64,000 nt of DNA from Eubacteriaceae bacterium UBA6119 (GCA_002423395.1 DIVZ01000005.1:713811-777810); one strand, 5' to 3'; numbered from the stretch's first letter, positions 37,155 to 46,145 are shown. Numbers and translations are program-made. The notes: a model not told the origin generated them from the letters alone.

Positions 37155-37589
37155 ATGGCTGATATAGATGTTGCAAAACAACTTTTAAAGGACTGCGGTT
37201 ATAAATGCGTTTTGGCAAAAGGGGATGTAATTCGCATTAGCGAAAAAAGAGGCGTTGCGCCTATGATGGAATTTATTGATGCGGGTATGGACTTAAAAGG
37301 ATTTTCCGCTGCCGATAAAGTTGTCGGAAAGGCGGTGGCGTTATTGTTTGTTCTCGCCGGAATTTCTGAAGTTTACGCGGACACAATAAGCAGCCACGCA
37401 ATAGCTGTTTTGGAAAAACACAATATTCCTTTCTCGTTTAACACTTCGGTTGAACACATAATAAACCGTTTCGGCGACGGGCTATGCCCGATGGAAGAAA
37501 CAACTTTGGATATTGACGATCCTCAGGAAGCATATGAGGCGATATGTGCAAAGCTTGAAGAATTAAACGCGCAGATAGATATTGATTAA
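37155..37589 (+). CDS. DUF1893 domain protein
   Basis: 144-aa soluble protein with the DUF1893 pattern: an N-terminal LAKGDVIRISEKRGVAPMMEFID segment, a KVVGKAVALLFVLAGISEVYADTIS block, and CPMEETTLDIDDPQEA near the C terminus. The deaminase-like fold suggested for the family has no proven activity. Monocistronic, GAGG site, terminator at 37631 shared with the cold-shock gene. Confidence 0.85.
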   Translation: MADIDVAKQLLKDCGYKCVLAKGDVIRISEKRGVAPMMEFIDAGMDLKGFSAADKVVGKAVALLFVLAGISEVYADTISSHAIAVLEKHNIPFSFNTSVEHIINRFGDGLCPMEETTLDIDDPQEAYEAICAKLEELNAQIDID

Positions 37590-37630
37590 TTGAAAACTGT
37601 GCATAAGTCAATAAAACTGATAAATCTTTA

Positions 37631-37677
37631 AATAAAAACACACGGAACAATATTAAATACGCTCCGTGTGTTTATTT
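37631..37677. terminator. Bidirectional terminator
   Basis: Long stem AAATAAAAACACACGGA / TCCGTGTGTTTATTT (one bulge) between two converging genes. Confidence 0.82.
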
Positions 37678-37686
37678 ATAATGGTT

Positions 37687-37902
37687 TTATCTTGTTACAG
37701 AAACATTTACAGCTCTGAGTTTTTTGCTGTTCTTCGGGTCAGTTTCAGTATCAAATGTTACTTTCTGACCTTCCGTAAGCGACTTATAACCGTCTGAAAC
37801 TATTGACGAAAAATGTACAAACACATCTTCCGAGCCGTTATCGTTGGAAATAAATCCATAACCTTTTTCCGAGTTAAACCATTTTACAGTACCGTAATTC
37901 AT
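37687..37902 (-). CDS. Cold-shock domain protein
   Basis: 71-aa single-stranded nucleic-acid-binding protein of the CspA family. Both RNA-binding motifs are present: RNP1 KGYGFI and RNP2 VFVHF, after the usual GTVKWFN start. The ATG at 37902 (MNYGTVKWF) has a perfect GGAGG site (AGGAGGTGCC) 7 nt away; longer readings to 37992 add unrelated residues. The upstream minus-strand leader is long and AT-rich, as usual for temperature-controlled csp mRNAs. Confidence 0.95.
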   Translation of the reverse strand: MNYGTVKWFNSEKGYGFISNDNGSEDVFVHFSSIVSDGYKSLTEGQKVTFDTETDPKNSKKLRAVNVSVTR

Positions 37903-38196
37903 ATAGGCACCTCCTACATCTATATTGTACCCATATAAAAACAAAAAACTCACATTTCGCAAATAACAATGACTTACAAAATTGTGAGGCATAGCAATAT
38001 TTTGAATACTGTAATATTTTATTCCGTTTTGCGCATTTTGTCAATAAATATTTAATTTGCATAAAGTTGAATATGATATTATATTATTTCAACATCATTT
38101 TATATACAATTGTTGAATAATTTACTATATAGTAATTAAATTATAAAGTATAATTATAACGAAAGGTTATTATCGGTCAGATAGGAGTAATTAAAT

Positions 38197-38745
38197 ATGA
38201 ACGATAAAAAAACAGAAAAAACTTTACGTTTCAGAACAAGCAGAGCAGTATTAATATTTAGTATTCTATATTTGTTTACAATAATGTCTGTGCTTATGCT
38301 GCTTCCATTGTTGTTTAAAAATCAGCATGCCGCGAAAACAGTATTATTTTTCCCCATGATAATTTTAATTTTATGCATTCTTTTCTATATTGAAACAAGA
38401 AATAAGCTGTATTTAACTAAAGACATGATGCAATATAAGATGAACCGAGGGTACACAAGAAAAACACTGTCGCTTAAAAAAGAGGATATAAAATACTTTA
38501 AAATGATGTCTAAAAATGAAATATTGGCTAACAATACATTATCATTTGATAATAAATTTAAAGAGGAAATACAATCAAATAAAAAAATCGACGCTAAGTT
38601 TATTGTATTCTTTTTAACAAACGGTAATTATGAATGGATTGACATCAGCATGTATCAGTTAGATATTGTACATTCAATAGGCGCGGCTTTTGTCGTTTAC
38701 TGGGATTTGGATGAGTATTTTGAAGAGGAAGAAAACGATGGATAA
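38197..38745 (+). CDS. Hypothetical membrane protein, PH-like domain (first of pair)
   Basis: 182 aa. Two adjacent membrane helices (about 17-40 and 48-66) precede a beta-rich domain beginning NKLYLTKDMMQYKMNRGYTRKTLSLKKEDIKYF. This resembles bacterial PH domains attached to membrane hairpins. It ends in an acidic tail and overlaps the next gene by 8 nt. The two genes have the same layout and probably arose by duplication or form a complex. Function unknown. Confidence 0.65.
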   Translation: MNDKKTEKTLRFRTSRAVLIFSILYLFTIMSVLMLLPLLFKNQHAAKTVLFFPMIILILCILFYIETRNKLYLTKDMMQYKMNRGYTRKTLSLKKEDIKYFKMMSKNEILANNTLSFDNKFKEEIQSNKKIDAKFIVFFLTNGNYEWIDISMYQLDIVHSIGAAFVVYWDLDEYFEEEENDG

Positions 38746-39262
38746 AAAGTATAAAATTACGTTTTTAGATAAGGGGAGATATAATGGCGCCCGCTTCACA
38801 ATTTTCCTAGGCATTGCTTTAGAAGTTGGCGCAATATCTTTTATTATTTATTTCTATTTAAATGGTATGCCTATTAAATATATCTATCTATTTTCACTTG
38901 CTATAGGAACTATTGCTGTTATTAGTATGCTCATTAAATATAATAAATATGACCTTACATACTTTATTATTGATAATAACTCTGTTTATTACAGAACATT
39001 TTTAGGCAGAAAGATAAAAGAAATATTTTGGAAGGATGTAAAAGAAGTAGGGATAGGCAGGTTTAAATTTTTTGGAATAATACTTGAAACAATCTATGTA
39101 TCAAAAAATCAACTTTCTGAAAAAGAAAAATATAAACTTATGAAATACGGAGCAGAATTGAAAACAGATGTGCTGTTAATTCCGTACTCAAAAGAAGCTC
39201 TTTACGCCATAGAAGAATTTTACAGCGGGAAAATATTGATAAACACGGATGAAGATAATTAA
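38738..39262 (+). CDS. Hypothetical membrane protein, PH-like domain (second of pair)
   Basis: 174 aa. Two membrane helices (about 15-38 and 43-65) then a PH-like beta domain (YFIIDNNSVYYRTFLGRKIKEIFWKDVKEVGI). The ATG at 38738 overlaps the end of the preceding gene and has a GAAGAGG site about 9 nt upstream. A longer reading from 38690 starts well inside that gene. Function unknown; likely works with its partner. Confidence 0.68.
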   Translation: MDKKYKITFLDKGRYNGARFTIFLGIALEVGAISFIIYFYLNGMPIKYIYLFSLAIGTIAVISMLIKYNKYDLTYFIIDNNSVYYRTFLGRKIKEIFWKDVKEVGIGRFKFFGIILETIYVSKNQLSEKEKYKLMKYGAELKTDVLLIPYSKEALYAIEEFYSGKILINTDEDN

Positions 39263-39349
39263 AACATTTTAAGACATACATATTCAAATTAAATATTAGG
39301 ATGTATGTCTTTTTATTTACCTGAATATATAAAAATAATAAAAAAATGC

Positions 39350-39380
39350 TTGACTTGGAGCTGGCTCTAAGTGTTAATCT
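39350..39380 (+). promoter_or_regulatory. MerR-type promoter and operator
   Basis: TTGACT (39350-39355), 19-bp spacer, TAATCT (39375-39380). The spacer holds a dyad ACTTGGAGC-TG-GCTCTAAGT (39353-39372) with one mismatch between 9-bp half-sites. Over-long 19-bp spacers with a centred dyad are the hallmark of MerR-regulated promoters, where the regulator twists DNA to align the boxes. A MerR gene lies in the operon it controls (41710), so autoregulation is expected. Confidence 0.75.
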
Positions 39381-39418
39381 GTTATATAATGAAATCAAAA
39401 TGCGAAAGGCGGGATAAT

Positions 39419-40546
39419 ATGGATAAAAAATTAGGATTCGGTTATATGAGGCTGCCGCTTCTAGACGCGAAAGACCAGACCTCGTTTGACAGCGAAACAT
39501 TAAATAAAATGGTGGATACTTTTTTGGAAAGAGGCTTTACTTACTTTGACACCGCGTATGTGTACCACGCTTTTCAAAGCGAAGTAGCGATGAGGGAGTC
39601 GCTTGTTAAAAGGCATAAAAGAGAAGACTTTACAGTAGCGACAAAACTTCCGCCCAGAATTGTAAAGCAAGCATCCGATCAGGAAGAAATATTTAATGAA
39701 CAATTAGAAAAATTAGGCGTTGATTATATAGACTATTATCTTGTTCACAATATAGGCGTAAGCTCGTATAAGCAGGCTTGCCAGTTTGATACGTTCGGTT
39801 TTGTAGCAGAGAAAAAGAAACAGGGTAAAGTAAAATTTATGGGTATGTCATTTCACGATGCTCCCGAGCTTTTGGAAAAAGTTCTATCGGAACATCCTGA
39901 GCTTGATTTTGTACAGCTTCAGATAAATTACATTGACTGGGACAACCCCAACATTCAATCAAGAAAGTGCTATGAGATAGCCAGGGCGCATAATCTTCCG
40001 ATAATGGTTATGGAGCCCGTAAAAGGCGGAGTGCTCGCGAAAGTGCCGCCAAAAGCGGAAGAGCTAATGAAAACGTACAACCCCGACGCCTCGATTTCAT
40101 CATGGGCTGTAAGGTTCGCAGCAAGTCTGCCTGGAGTTAAAGTTGTGCTTTCGGGTATGAGCACTTATGAGCAATTGCTTGATAACACTTATTATATGGG
40201 CCATTTTATGCCTTTAAATGACGAAGAATATAAAATAATCGACAAAGTAGTTGATATTATAAACGAAGAAAAAGCGATAGCGTGCACAATGTGCAGATAC
40301 TGCGAAGAAGGATGCCCTGAAAATATTGCTATTCCCGATTATTTTTCACTTTACAACAGCGCGAAAAGGGGAGTATCAAGCCAGTTTGTGTATTATTTGA
40401 ATATCGCGGAAAACAGAGGCAAAGCAAGTGACTGCGTAGAATGCGGCCAGTGTGAAACAGCGTGTCCGCAGCATATTGAGATAATAAAGCATCTAAAAGA
40501 TGTATCCGCTCAATTTGACAAAGCCGCATTGCCTTCAAGAAAATAA
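39419..40546 (+). CDS. Aldo/keto reductase with C-terminal 2x[4Fe-4S] ferredoxin domain, copy 1
   Basis: 375 aa. The aldo/keto reductase barrel begins GFGYMRLPL, with the catalytic Tyr in FDTAYVYH and Lys in VATKLPP. From about residue 285 a ferredoxin-type tail carries CTMCRYCEEGCPE and CVECGQCETACP, enough cysteines for two [4Fe-4S] clusters. Such fused reductases are common in clostridia and probably pass electrons between ferredoxin or flavin and a carbonyl substrate. I chose ATG 39419 because it has a GGCGGG site; the upstream reading crosses the promoter. First gene of the MerR-controlled operon; a paralogue follows 28 nt later. Confidence 0.88.
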   Translation: MDKKLGFGYMRLPLLDAKDQTSFDSETLNKMVDTFLERGFTYFDTAYVYHAFQSEVAMRESLVKRHKREDFTVATKLPPRIVKQASDQEEIFNEQLEKLGVDYIDYYLVHNIGVSSYKQACQFDTFGFVAEKKKQGKVKFMGMSFHDAPELLEKVLSEHPELDFVQLQINYIDWDNPNIQSRKCYEIARAHNLPIMVMEPVKGGVLAKVPPKAEELMKTYNPDASISSWAVRFAASLPGVKVVLSGMSTYEQLLDNTYYMGHFMPLNDEEYKIIDKVVDIINEEKAIACTMCRYCEEGCPENIAIPDYFSLYNSAKRGVSSQFVYYLNIAENRGKASDCVECGQCETACPQHIEIIKHLKDVSAQFDKAALPSRK

Positions 40547-40574
40547 ATTGATTTTAGTAAAAGGAAGTAAATGA

Positions 40575-41693
40575 ATGGAAGCAAAAAAATTAGGATTCGG
40601 CTGCATGAGGCTGCCGCTTACAGATAACTCAAATGTAAAAAGCATTGATAGTGCTGAGCTTAACAAAATGGTAGATTTGTTTATAGAAAAAGGCTTTACT
40701 TATTTTGATACGGCTTATATGTACCATGCGTATAAAAGTGAAACTGCGGTAAGAGAGGCTCTAGTAAAACGCCATAAGCGTGACAGTTATACTCTTGCCA
40801 CAAAACTGCCGACTATGTTTTTAAAAACAAAAGAGGATATGGAAAGAATATTTAATGAGCAATTGGATAAATGCGGTGTTGAATATTTTGATTATTATCT
40901 GCTTCATAATTTAAATGCCCATCACTACAGTATAGCTCAAAGACTTGAATGCTTTTCATTTGTGATACAGAAGAAAAAAGAAGGCAAAATTAAGCATATC
41001 GGCTTTTCGATGCACGACAGCTCGGAACTTTTGGATGAAATATTAACTTCTCATCCCGAAATGGAATTTGTACAAATTCAGCTTAATTATCTTGACTGGG
41101 ACAGCAAAACCATTCAGTCGGGTAAATGCTATGATGTTGCTAAAAAGCATAACAAGCCGGTAATAGTTATGGAGCCTGTAAAAGGAGGCACGCTTGCAAG
41201 CGTACCAGCCGAAGCGAAAGAACTGTTTAAAGATTATCATCCCGATATGAGCGTCGCCTCATGGGCGATAAGGTTTGCCGCAAGCCATGACAATGTTATG
41301 ATTGTGCTTTCGGGCATGAGTGATCTTGAACAGATTGAGGATAATATTTCTTATATGCAGAATTTCAAGCCTTTTAATAAAGAAGAATACAAAATAGCGG
41401 CAAAGGCTGCGGATATTATTAACTCAACAATAGCGATACCGTGCACATCTTGCGAATATTGCACGGAAAAATGCCCGCAGAATATCGCTATTCCGAAATA
41501 TTTCACGCTTTACAACGCAGAAAAACAGGCCCTTAACAAACTGTTTTCTACACAAAACATATATTACAACAACTATATCAAAACTCACGGCAAAGCTAGC
41601 GACTGCATACAGTGCGGACAATGCGAACAAGCCTGTCCTCAGCATATAAAAATAACAGAGCGTTTAAAAGACGTTGCGGAAGTTTTTGAATAA
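40575..41693 (+). CDS. Aldo/keto reductase with C-terminal 2x[4Fe-4S] ferredoxin domain, copy 2
   Basis: 372-aa paralogue of the preceding gene with the same order: barrel start GFGCMRLPL, FDTAYMYHAY (catalytic Tyr), LATKLP (catalytic Lys), then CTSCEYCTEKCPQ and CIQCGQCEQACP in the tail. Long stretches match copy 1 (for example MVMEPVKGG against VMEPVKGG, HPEMEFVQIQ against HPELDFVQLQ), so the pair arose by tandem duplication. The MerR gene starts 16 nt downstream. Different substrates or a heterodimer are both possible. Confidence 0.88.
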   Translation: MEAKKLGFGCMRLPLTDNSNVKSIDSAELNKMVDLFIEKGFTYFDTAYMYHAYKSETAVREALVKRHKRDSYTLATKLPTMFLKTKEDMERIFNEQLDKCGVEYFDYYLLHNLNAHHYSIAQRLECFSFVIQKKKEGKIKHIGFSMHDSSELLDEILTSHPEMEFVQIQLNYLDWDSKTIQSGKCYDVAKKHNKPVIVMEPVKGGTLASVPAEAKELFKDYHPDMSVASWAIRFAASHDNVMIVLSGMSDLEQIEDNISYMQNFKPFNKEEYKIAAKAADIINSTIAIPCTSCEYCTEKCPQNIAIPKYFTLYNAEKQALNKLFSTQNIYYNNYIKTHGKASDCIQCGQCEQACPQHIKITERLKDVAEVFE

Positions 41694-41709
41694 TAAGGGG
41701 TTGTGAAAA

Positions 41710-42087
41710 ATGACTATTGCGCAAGTAAGCAAAAAGTATGATATAACACAGGATACGCTAAGATATTACGAACGAATTGGGCTTATACCCGCAGTTTGCA
41801 GAAACAAAAGCGGTATTAGAAATTATTCGGATGAAGACTGCAGATGGGTTGAATTCATAAAATGCATGAGAAGCGCGGGGCTCGCTATAGAAGTGCTAAT
41901 TGAGTATGTAGCTTTGTTTAAGCAGGGGGACAGCACAATTGACGTCCGAAAAGAGCTGTTAATTGAGCAGAGAAAACAGCTTATAAATAAACTGGAAGAT
42001 ATGAAAGAAACTTTATCGAGACTTGACAGAAAAATTGAAAGCTACGAGCATTGCGTTGTGAAAAAAGAAAAACTTTTAATAGGTTAG
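41710..42087 (+). CDS. MerR family transcriptional regulator
   Basis: 125 aa. An N-terminal winged helix-turn-helix reads TIAQVSKKYDITQDTLRYYERIGLIP, with the usual NYSDEDCRWVEFIKCMRSAG block, then a dimerising coiled coil (about 85-118). It has few cysteines beyond the DNA-binding part (one in GRN...C, Cys in EHCVV), so a small-molecule, aldehyde or thiol signal of the AdhR/NmlR kind is more likely than a metal cluster. It probably binds the dyad at 39353-39372 and controls its own operon. Confidence 0.9.
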   Translation: MTIAQVSKKYDITQDTLRYYERIGLIPAVCRNKSGIRNYSDEDCRWVEFIKCMRSAGLAIEVLIEYVALFKQGDSTIDVRKELLIEQRKQLINKLEDMKETLSRLDRKIESYEHCVVKKEKLLIG

Positions 42088-42099
42088 AGGATTAACGTT

Positions 42100-42639
42100 A
42101 TGAGTAAAAAATTACTCGTTTTAAACGCAAGTCCGAGAAGCGGCGGTAATTGCGACGTTTTATGTGATGAGTTTATAAGCGGAGCGGTTGACGGCGGAAA
42201 TAAGTCGGAGATAATAAACTTAAGGGATAAAAACATTAATTATTGCTTGGGCTGTCTGGTATGCCAAAGCAGCGGCGGCGTGTGCGCGCATAACGATGAT
42301 ATGAGCGAAGTGCTTGATAAAATGATATCATCCGATGTTATTGTTCTTGCGACTCCCGTATATTTTTATTCGATGTGCGCGCAGTTAAAAACGCTGATGG
42401 ACAGAACGTTCGCCAAATATACGCAGGTAAAAAACAAGAAATTTTGTCTTATGTCAACAGCGGCGGATAATAATGACAGCGCGTTTGACGGAACAATACA
42501 GGGGTTTAGGAATTTTTTGTATTGTCTTTCGGGTTCTGAAGAAGCGGGCATTATATTGGCGGGCGGAGTGTACGAAATAGGGGAGATAAAAAACCATAAG
42601 GCTTTGGAACAAGCTTATAAAGCAGGGAAAAACATATAA
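42100..42639 (+). CDS. Flavodoxin-fold NAD(P)H-dependent oxidoreductase
   Basis: 179-aa FMN-binding reductase of the NADPH-dependent FMN reductase/iron-sulfur flavoprotein type. The N-terminal phosphate loop reads LNASPRSGGNCD. The YCLGCLVCQ segment has two cysteines, as in iron-sulfur flavoprotein relatives, and ATPVYFYSMCAQLKTLMDR is the flavin-site block. It is the last gene of the MerR operon (12-nt gap) and could supply electrons to the ferredoxin-fused aldo/keto reductases. Terminator at 42645. Confidence 0.87.
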   Translation: MSKKLLVLNASPRSGGNCDVLCDEFISGAVDGGNKSEIINLRDKNINYCLGCLVCQSSGGVCAHNDDMSEVLDKMISSDVIVLATPVYFYSMCAQLKTLMDRTFAKYTQVKNKKFCLMSTAADNNDSAFDGTIQGFRNFLYCLSGSEEAGIILAGGVYEIGEIKNHKALEQAYKAGKNI

Positions 42640-42644
42640 ATATA

Positions 42645-42672
42645 AACCGCGCGGTAAAAGCGCGGTTTTTTA
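42645..42672 (+). terminator. Intrinsic terminator of the MerR operon
   Basis: AACCGCGC / GCGCGGTT stem with a 7-nt loop followed by TTTTT. Confidence 0.88.
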
Positions 42673-42708
42673 ATAGCTTTAAATTATATAAATACTGTGA
42701 ACGAGTAG

Positions 42709-43224
42709 TTAAAGGTTAATAATGGTGGGGCTTTGGTCGCCTTTGGAAATATGTGTTTCAAAGTATTGATAATAATCATACTGCTTAAGAGCATATTCGT
42801 TGAAGTTTTTTCTTTCTTTAAGAGGATAAATATCAAACCTGATTTTAATATATCTGCTATTTTCGATATAGCTAAGATTAATATAATCATCCTTGACAAT
42901 TTGATATGATCGAAAATAACCGAGAGGAATATTAATGCGAATAATGGGCTCATCTATTGTTACAATAGAGATTTCTTCGTGGTAGAGAAGAAGATAACAT
43001 TGTTTACGATCGGATGGTATTTGTTTTAGCGACCCGTTACCTGAATCATCTATCCGAATTCGCAATGCACTTATTGGATTGTATTGCTCCATTACTTTAA
43101 GGTAAAGCTTTTTTGCTTCTTTTTGTGGTTTGGCAGCTAATCCATAATACCAGCTAATAGCCATGATTAAAAGTCCTATAGTTCCTGCCAATTTTATAAG
43201 ACTATAGAGTGAATCATTATCCAT
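42709..43224 (-). CDS. Hypothetical membrane-anchored protein
   Basis: 171 aa. One N-terminal membrane helix (about 8-28: LAGTIGLLIMAISWYYGL) then a basic stretch and a beta-rich domain containing CYLLLYHEEISIVTIDEPIIRINIPLGYF. I chose ATG 43224 because GGGGG lies 6 nt upstream; a TTG at 43236 would begin inside that site. The domain is faintly PH-like. No family recognised. Single gene. Confidence 0.65.
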   Translation of the reverse strand: MDNDSLYSLIKLAGTIGLLIMAISWYYGLAAKPQKEAKKLYLKVMEQYNPISALRIRIDDSGNGSLKQIPSDRKQCYLLLYHEEISIVTIDEPIIRINIPLGYFRSYQIVKDDYINLSYIENSRYIKIRFDIYPLKERKNFNEYALKQYDYYQYFETHISKGDQSPTIINL

Positions 43225-43458
43225 ATATACCCCCAAAGTAATTAATATATAACAAAATGATTATACAAGAAAAACAGTTGGTTTTCAACCGCACAAAAAA
43301 CCTTTTCTTAATTACCAGTTTAAAATAAATTAATTATACAATCTGCCCGTTTCGACAAATATCTTACCGCCTATTATTTATATTATATATAAATCCGTTA
43401 ATAATCATGGCCTTTTCTATGTCTTCTTGTGAAATATTCAAGTTTGCCGCCTTTGCAT

Positions 43459-43481
43459 TAATGCCGCGCACAACGCGGCAT
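43459..43481. promoter_or_regulatory. Hairpin upstream of the glycosyltransferase-like gene
   Basis: Perfect 9-bp stem AATGCCGCG / CGCGGCATT with a 5-nt CACAA loop, 25 nt before the ATG at 43506 and just before its AAGGAG site. No T-run follows on the plus strand, so it is not a standard terminator. It may protect the mRNA or control initiation. Confidence 0.45.
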
Positions 43482-43505
43482 TTGCACTTTAAGGAGTTGA
43501 TAATT

Positions 43506-44795
43506 ATGAATAAAAAAATAAAAGTCGGAATAGGGTTCGCAACAGGCAGAAAAACTTTTCTTAAGGTCCTGCGAAGCTATATACATAACTGGGAAGAATC
43601 GGGGCTTGTTGATGACGCGAACATATCGCTAAATCTTTTTGTAGCTTATGATTTATCATACAATAAAACCGCGAGAAAAGATTACACCAACATTCACCCC
43701 GAATTGTTTAAAAGAATTGATAGCGCCAAATTTATAAGCAAGTACAGCACATGCAAAGATATCGATAATCTCTGCGACGAAGGCGTAATCAGCAGAGAAG
43801 ACGCCAAACTTATATTTTCTAAAGGATACGCATCACAAAGAAACGCTATAATTTACAATGCCGTAAAACATGGAATGGACTATCTTATTTTTCTTGACGA
43901 TGACGAATACCCCGTGGCTGTCACTAATACCCGCAATCACACAATATGGAGCGGCCAGCATGTGCTTGACGTGCATATCGAAAACCTCAAAAAAGCGGAT
44001 ATAACTCATGGGTATCATTGCGGCTATATTTCACCGATACCTTATATAAAGTACAATGAAATATTAAGAGAAGAAGATTTTAAAGAGTTTATTACCGCTA
44101 TAAGCAATGATATCCTGTCATGGGAAAAAATAAGCGAAGTCGCGAAAAACGGAGGCGTTACATACGGCGACATAGGGGTTTTAATAAATAAAGAAGTGCG
44201 GCAGGTAGAAAAAATTAATTCCGCGAAATTTATATCGGGTGCGAATTTAGGAATTAACTTAAGTAATCCCGCAAGACTGTATCCTTTTTACAATCCGCGC
44301 GGAGCGAGAGGAGAAGACACGTTTTTAAGCACTTGCATTACGGACAGAAAAGTTTTAAAGGTGCCGTGTTATACTTTTCACGACGGGTTCTCTACATACC
44401 ACCATTTGCTTGAAGGAGTTCTGCCTATAAATCTGAAATTCATAAGCGCGGATAATGAGCAGATAATTAACCGTTTTTATAAAGCCTGCATCGGCTGGAT
44501 AAGATATAAACCTTTGTTGCTGTACATAACTCAGCGCGAGTCATACGATTACGACATTACGCAAATAAGGCGAAAACTCACTAATGTTCTTCCGAAAATA
44601 TGCGATTATTTTAATAAGCCGGATTTTGCAAATATATTGACTGAATTTGATAAATACGATGAAAATGTTGTGAAGCATTTTGAAGAGTATAATATGTCAA
44701 AAAAAGTATGGAAAAAAATTATGCGCTATCTTGACAGCGATAAATATGTGCATTACTTGTATAAGCCAACAAAAGAGGCAGCGATACCATTTTAA
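43506..44795 (+). CDS. Glycosyltransferase-like protein (GT-A fold)
   Basis: 429-aa soluble protein. An N-terminal GIGFATGRKTFLKVLRSY segment resembles nucleotide-sugar binding starts. A DDD motif at 131-133 (LIFLDDDEYP) fits the metal-binding DxD of GT-A glycosyltransferases, and FISGANLGINL plus RGARGEDTFLS resemble the acceptor/catalytic region of GT2-type enzymes. The start at 43506 (MNKKIKVG) has AAGGAG; a longer reading from 43407 runs through the hairpin. No polysaccharide genes are adjacent, so acceptor and sugar are unknown. Confidence 0.72.
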   Translation: MNKKIKVGIGFATGRKTFLKVLRSYIHNWEESGLVDDANISLNLFVAYDLSYNKTARKDYTNIHPELFKRIDSAKFISKYSTCKDIDNLCDEGVISREDAKLIFSKGYASQRNAIIYNAVKHGMDYLIFLDDDEYPVAVTNTRNHTIWSGQHVLDVHIENLKKADITHGYHCGYISPIPYIKYNEILREEDFKEFITAISNDILSWEKISEVAKNGGVTYGDIGVLINKEVRQVEKINSAKFISGANLGINLSNPARLYPFYNPRGARGEDTFLSTCITDRKVLKVPCYTFHDGFSTYHHLLEGVLPINLKFISADNEQIINRFYKACIGWIRYKPLLLYITQRESYDYDITQIRRKLTNVLPKICDYFNKPDFANILTEFDKYDENVVKHFEEYNMSKKVWKKIMRYLDSDKYVHYLYKPTKEAAIPF

Positions 44796-44819
44796 AAAGG
44801 CGCGAAAGCGCTTTTTTTT
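44795..44819 (+). terminator. Intrinsic terminator
   Basis: AAAAGGCGC-GAAA-GCGCTTTT hairpin (one bulge) running into a T tract directly after the stop codon. Confidence 0.75.
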
Positions 44820-44917
44820 ATGTAAATGCAATAAAAGTATGAAAATATGTTGAAATAATATAAAAATATAATTATCATATTTATATAAGAGAAGCTATTT
44901 TTAAAGGAGGTATAGAT

Positions 44918-45403
44918 ATGAAAATGCTCGTACCCGTAGACGGTTCAAGCGCGTCTATAAACGCAGTGAAAAAAGCTATTGAGATAACAAAAAAAGTAGA
45001 CTTTTCAATAAAACTTTTATCTGTTGTAAGTTATGAAAATGTAGGAAAAAGCTTAAGAAACCAACAGCTATGGAGTCAGGTGGACGGCTCGATAATAGGT
45101 GAAGGCAATTTGAAACTGGAAGATGAAGTAATGAACATGAAAATTAAAATGCAGCAAAGGCTTCTTGATGCCATAGTGGATGACATATATTTCGGAGATT
45201 TAATAGTTGAAAAACAAGTTGTTGTAGGGGATATATACGAAAAAATATTGAATATAGCCAAAGATGAGAATTTTGACTTAATAGTAATGGGCAACAGAGG
45301 ATTTTCTAAAATCAAGCGTTTCTTTGTGGGAAGCGTTACTCAAAAAGTAATATCGGAAGCGTCCTGTCCGGTGCTTGTAATACATTCCGACGCAGAAGAT
45401 TGA
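44918..45403 (+). CDS. Universal stress protein (UspA family)
   Basis: 161-aa single UspA domain. The N-terminal MLVPVDGSSASINAVKKAI strand-loop is present, as is the C-terminal ATP-binding-type motif GNRGFSKIKRFFVGSVTQKVI followed by CPVLVIH. The G-2x-G-9x-G(S/T) pattern suggests an ATP-binding member. Monocistronic with an AAAGGAGG site. Probably made under starvation or stress. Confidence 0.93.
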   Translation: MKMLVPVDGSSASINAVKKAIEITKKVDFSIKLLSVVSYENVGKSLRNQQLWSQVDGSIIGEGNLKLEDEVMNMKIKMQQRLLDAIVDDIYFGDLIVEKQVVVGDIYEKILNIAKDENFDLIVMGNRGFSKIKRFFVGSVTQKVISEASCPVLVIHSDAED

Positions 45404-45459
45404 TAAATACATAAAATTATAAGAAATAAAAAAACAGCTTAATTGTTTGTGAAAAACGA

Positions 45460-46050
45460 TTATGCTGTTTTTAATTTGAAGTTTGTGTCGTACGCTCTTT
45501 TTGCCGCTATCATCGCTATTTTATACCAACTGTTAACTCTTGTAACGTTTTTTGGTAATAAGCTTTTATTATAGGTACAGTCTATTAAAAGAACTTCATA
45601 TCCCGCGCCGGATAGCTGCAATGCGTTATCCAAACTATCTTCAATGAATATGTCGCAGTTTAATTCTTTAGCGTTTTGCCGTTTGTCGGCATTGCCGGTA
45701 AGCGTAAGCGAACGAATGGGAAGATTGTGTTTGTTTAGCCATGCGCTTGTAATGTCTGTGTATTTTTTATCCCTTGCCGTAACATAATGTATGTTGTGGT
45801 TTTTAGCAAGATAAGCAATTACATATTTTGCGTCAAGTCTAATCTTTGCTTCTGCATGAATTGCATGAGCGCAGCTGTTATAAAAAATATCGTAATCTTC
45901 CTGCGTTACTCCAAGCGCTTCAGCGAATTCATAACTGCATACATTTTGCGGTTTTGCGTTTGTGTTAAAATATTCATTGGCGCGCGCCAACCAGTAATAA
46001 GGGTCAGTAACAGTTCCATCGATGTCTATGCATAAATTAAGTGTTCTCAT
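45460..46050 (-). CDS. HAD-superfamily 5'-nucleotidase (NT5C-like)
   Basis: 196 aa. HAD motif I reads LCIDIDGTVTD (Asp9 and Asp11 as nucleophile and acid), motif II lies in HYVTARDKKY, and motif III/IV in CDIFIEDSLDNA. This matches small 5'(3')-deoxyribonucleotidase-like proteins often called NT5C in bacteria. It would dephosphorylate nucleoside monophosphates in the cytoplasm. GGAGG site; single gene on the minus strand. Confidence 0.85.
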   Translation of the reverse strand: MRTLNLCIDIDGTVTDPYYWLARANEYFNTNAKPQNVCSYEFAEALGVTQEDYDIFYNSCAHAIHAEAKIRLDAKYVIAYLAKNHNIHYVTARDKKYTDITSAWLNKHNLPIRSLTLTGNADKRQNAKELNCDIFIEDSLDNALQLSGAGYEVLLIDCTYNKSLLPKNVTRVNSWYKIAMIAAKRAYDTNFKLKTA

Positions 46051-46145
46051 TGTCTTTATCCTCCTTTCGGTATATTTGTCTATATAATAACCAATTTAAG
46101 TTATGATTTTATAAAATAAATGTAAAAAATAAATAAAATATTAAC

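Noticed and set aside
43360..43480. Minus-strand frame (about 39 codons from a GTG) before the glycosyltransferase-like gene
   Set aside because: It has somewhat coding-like content but no ribosome site and starts inside a hairpin; it may be a gene remnant but cannot be supported.
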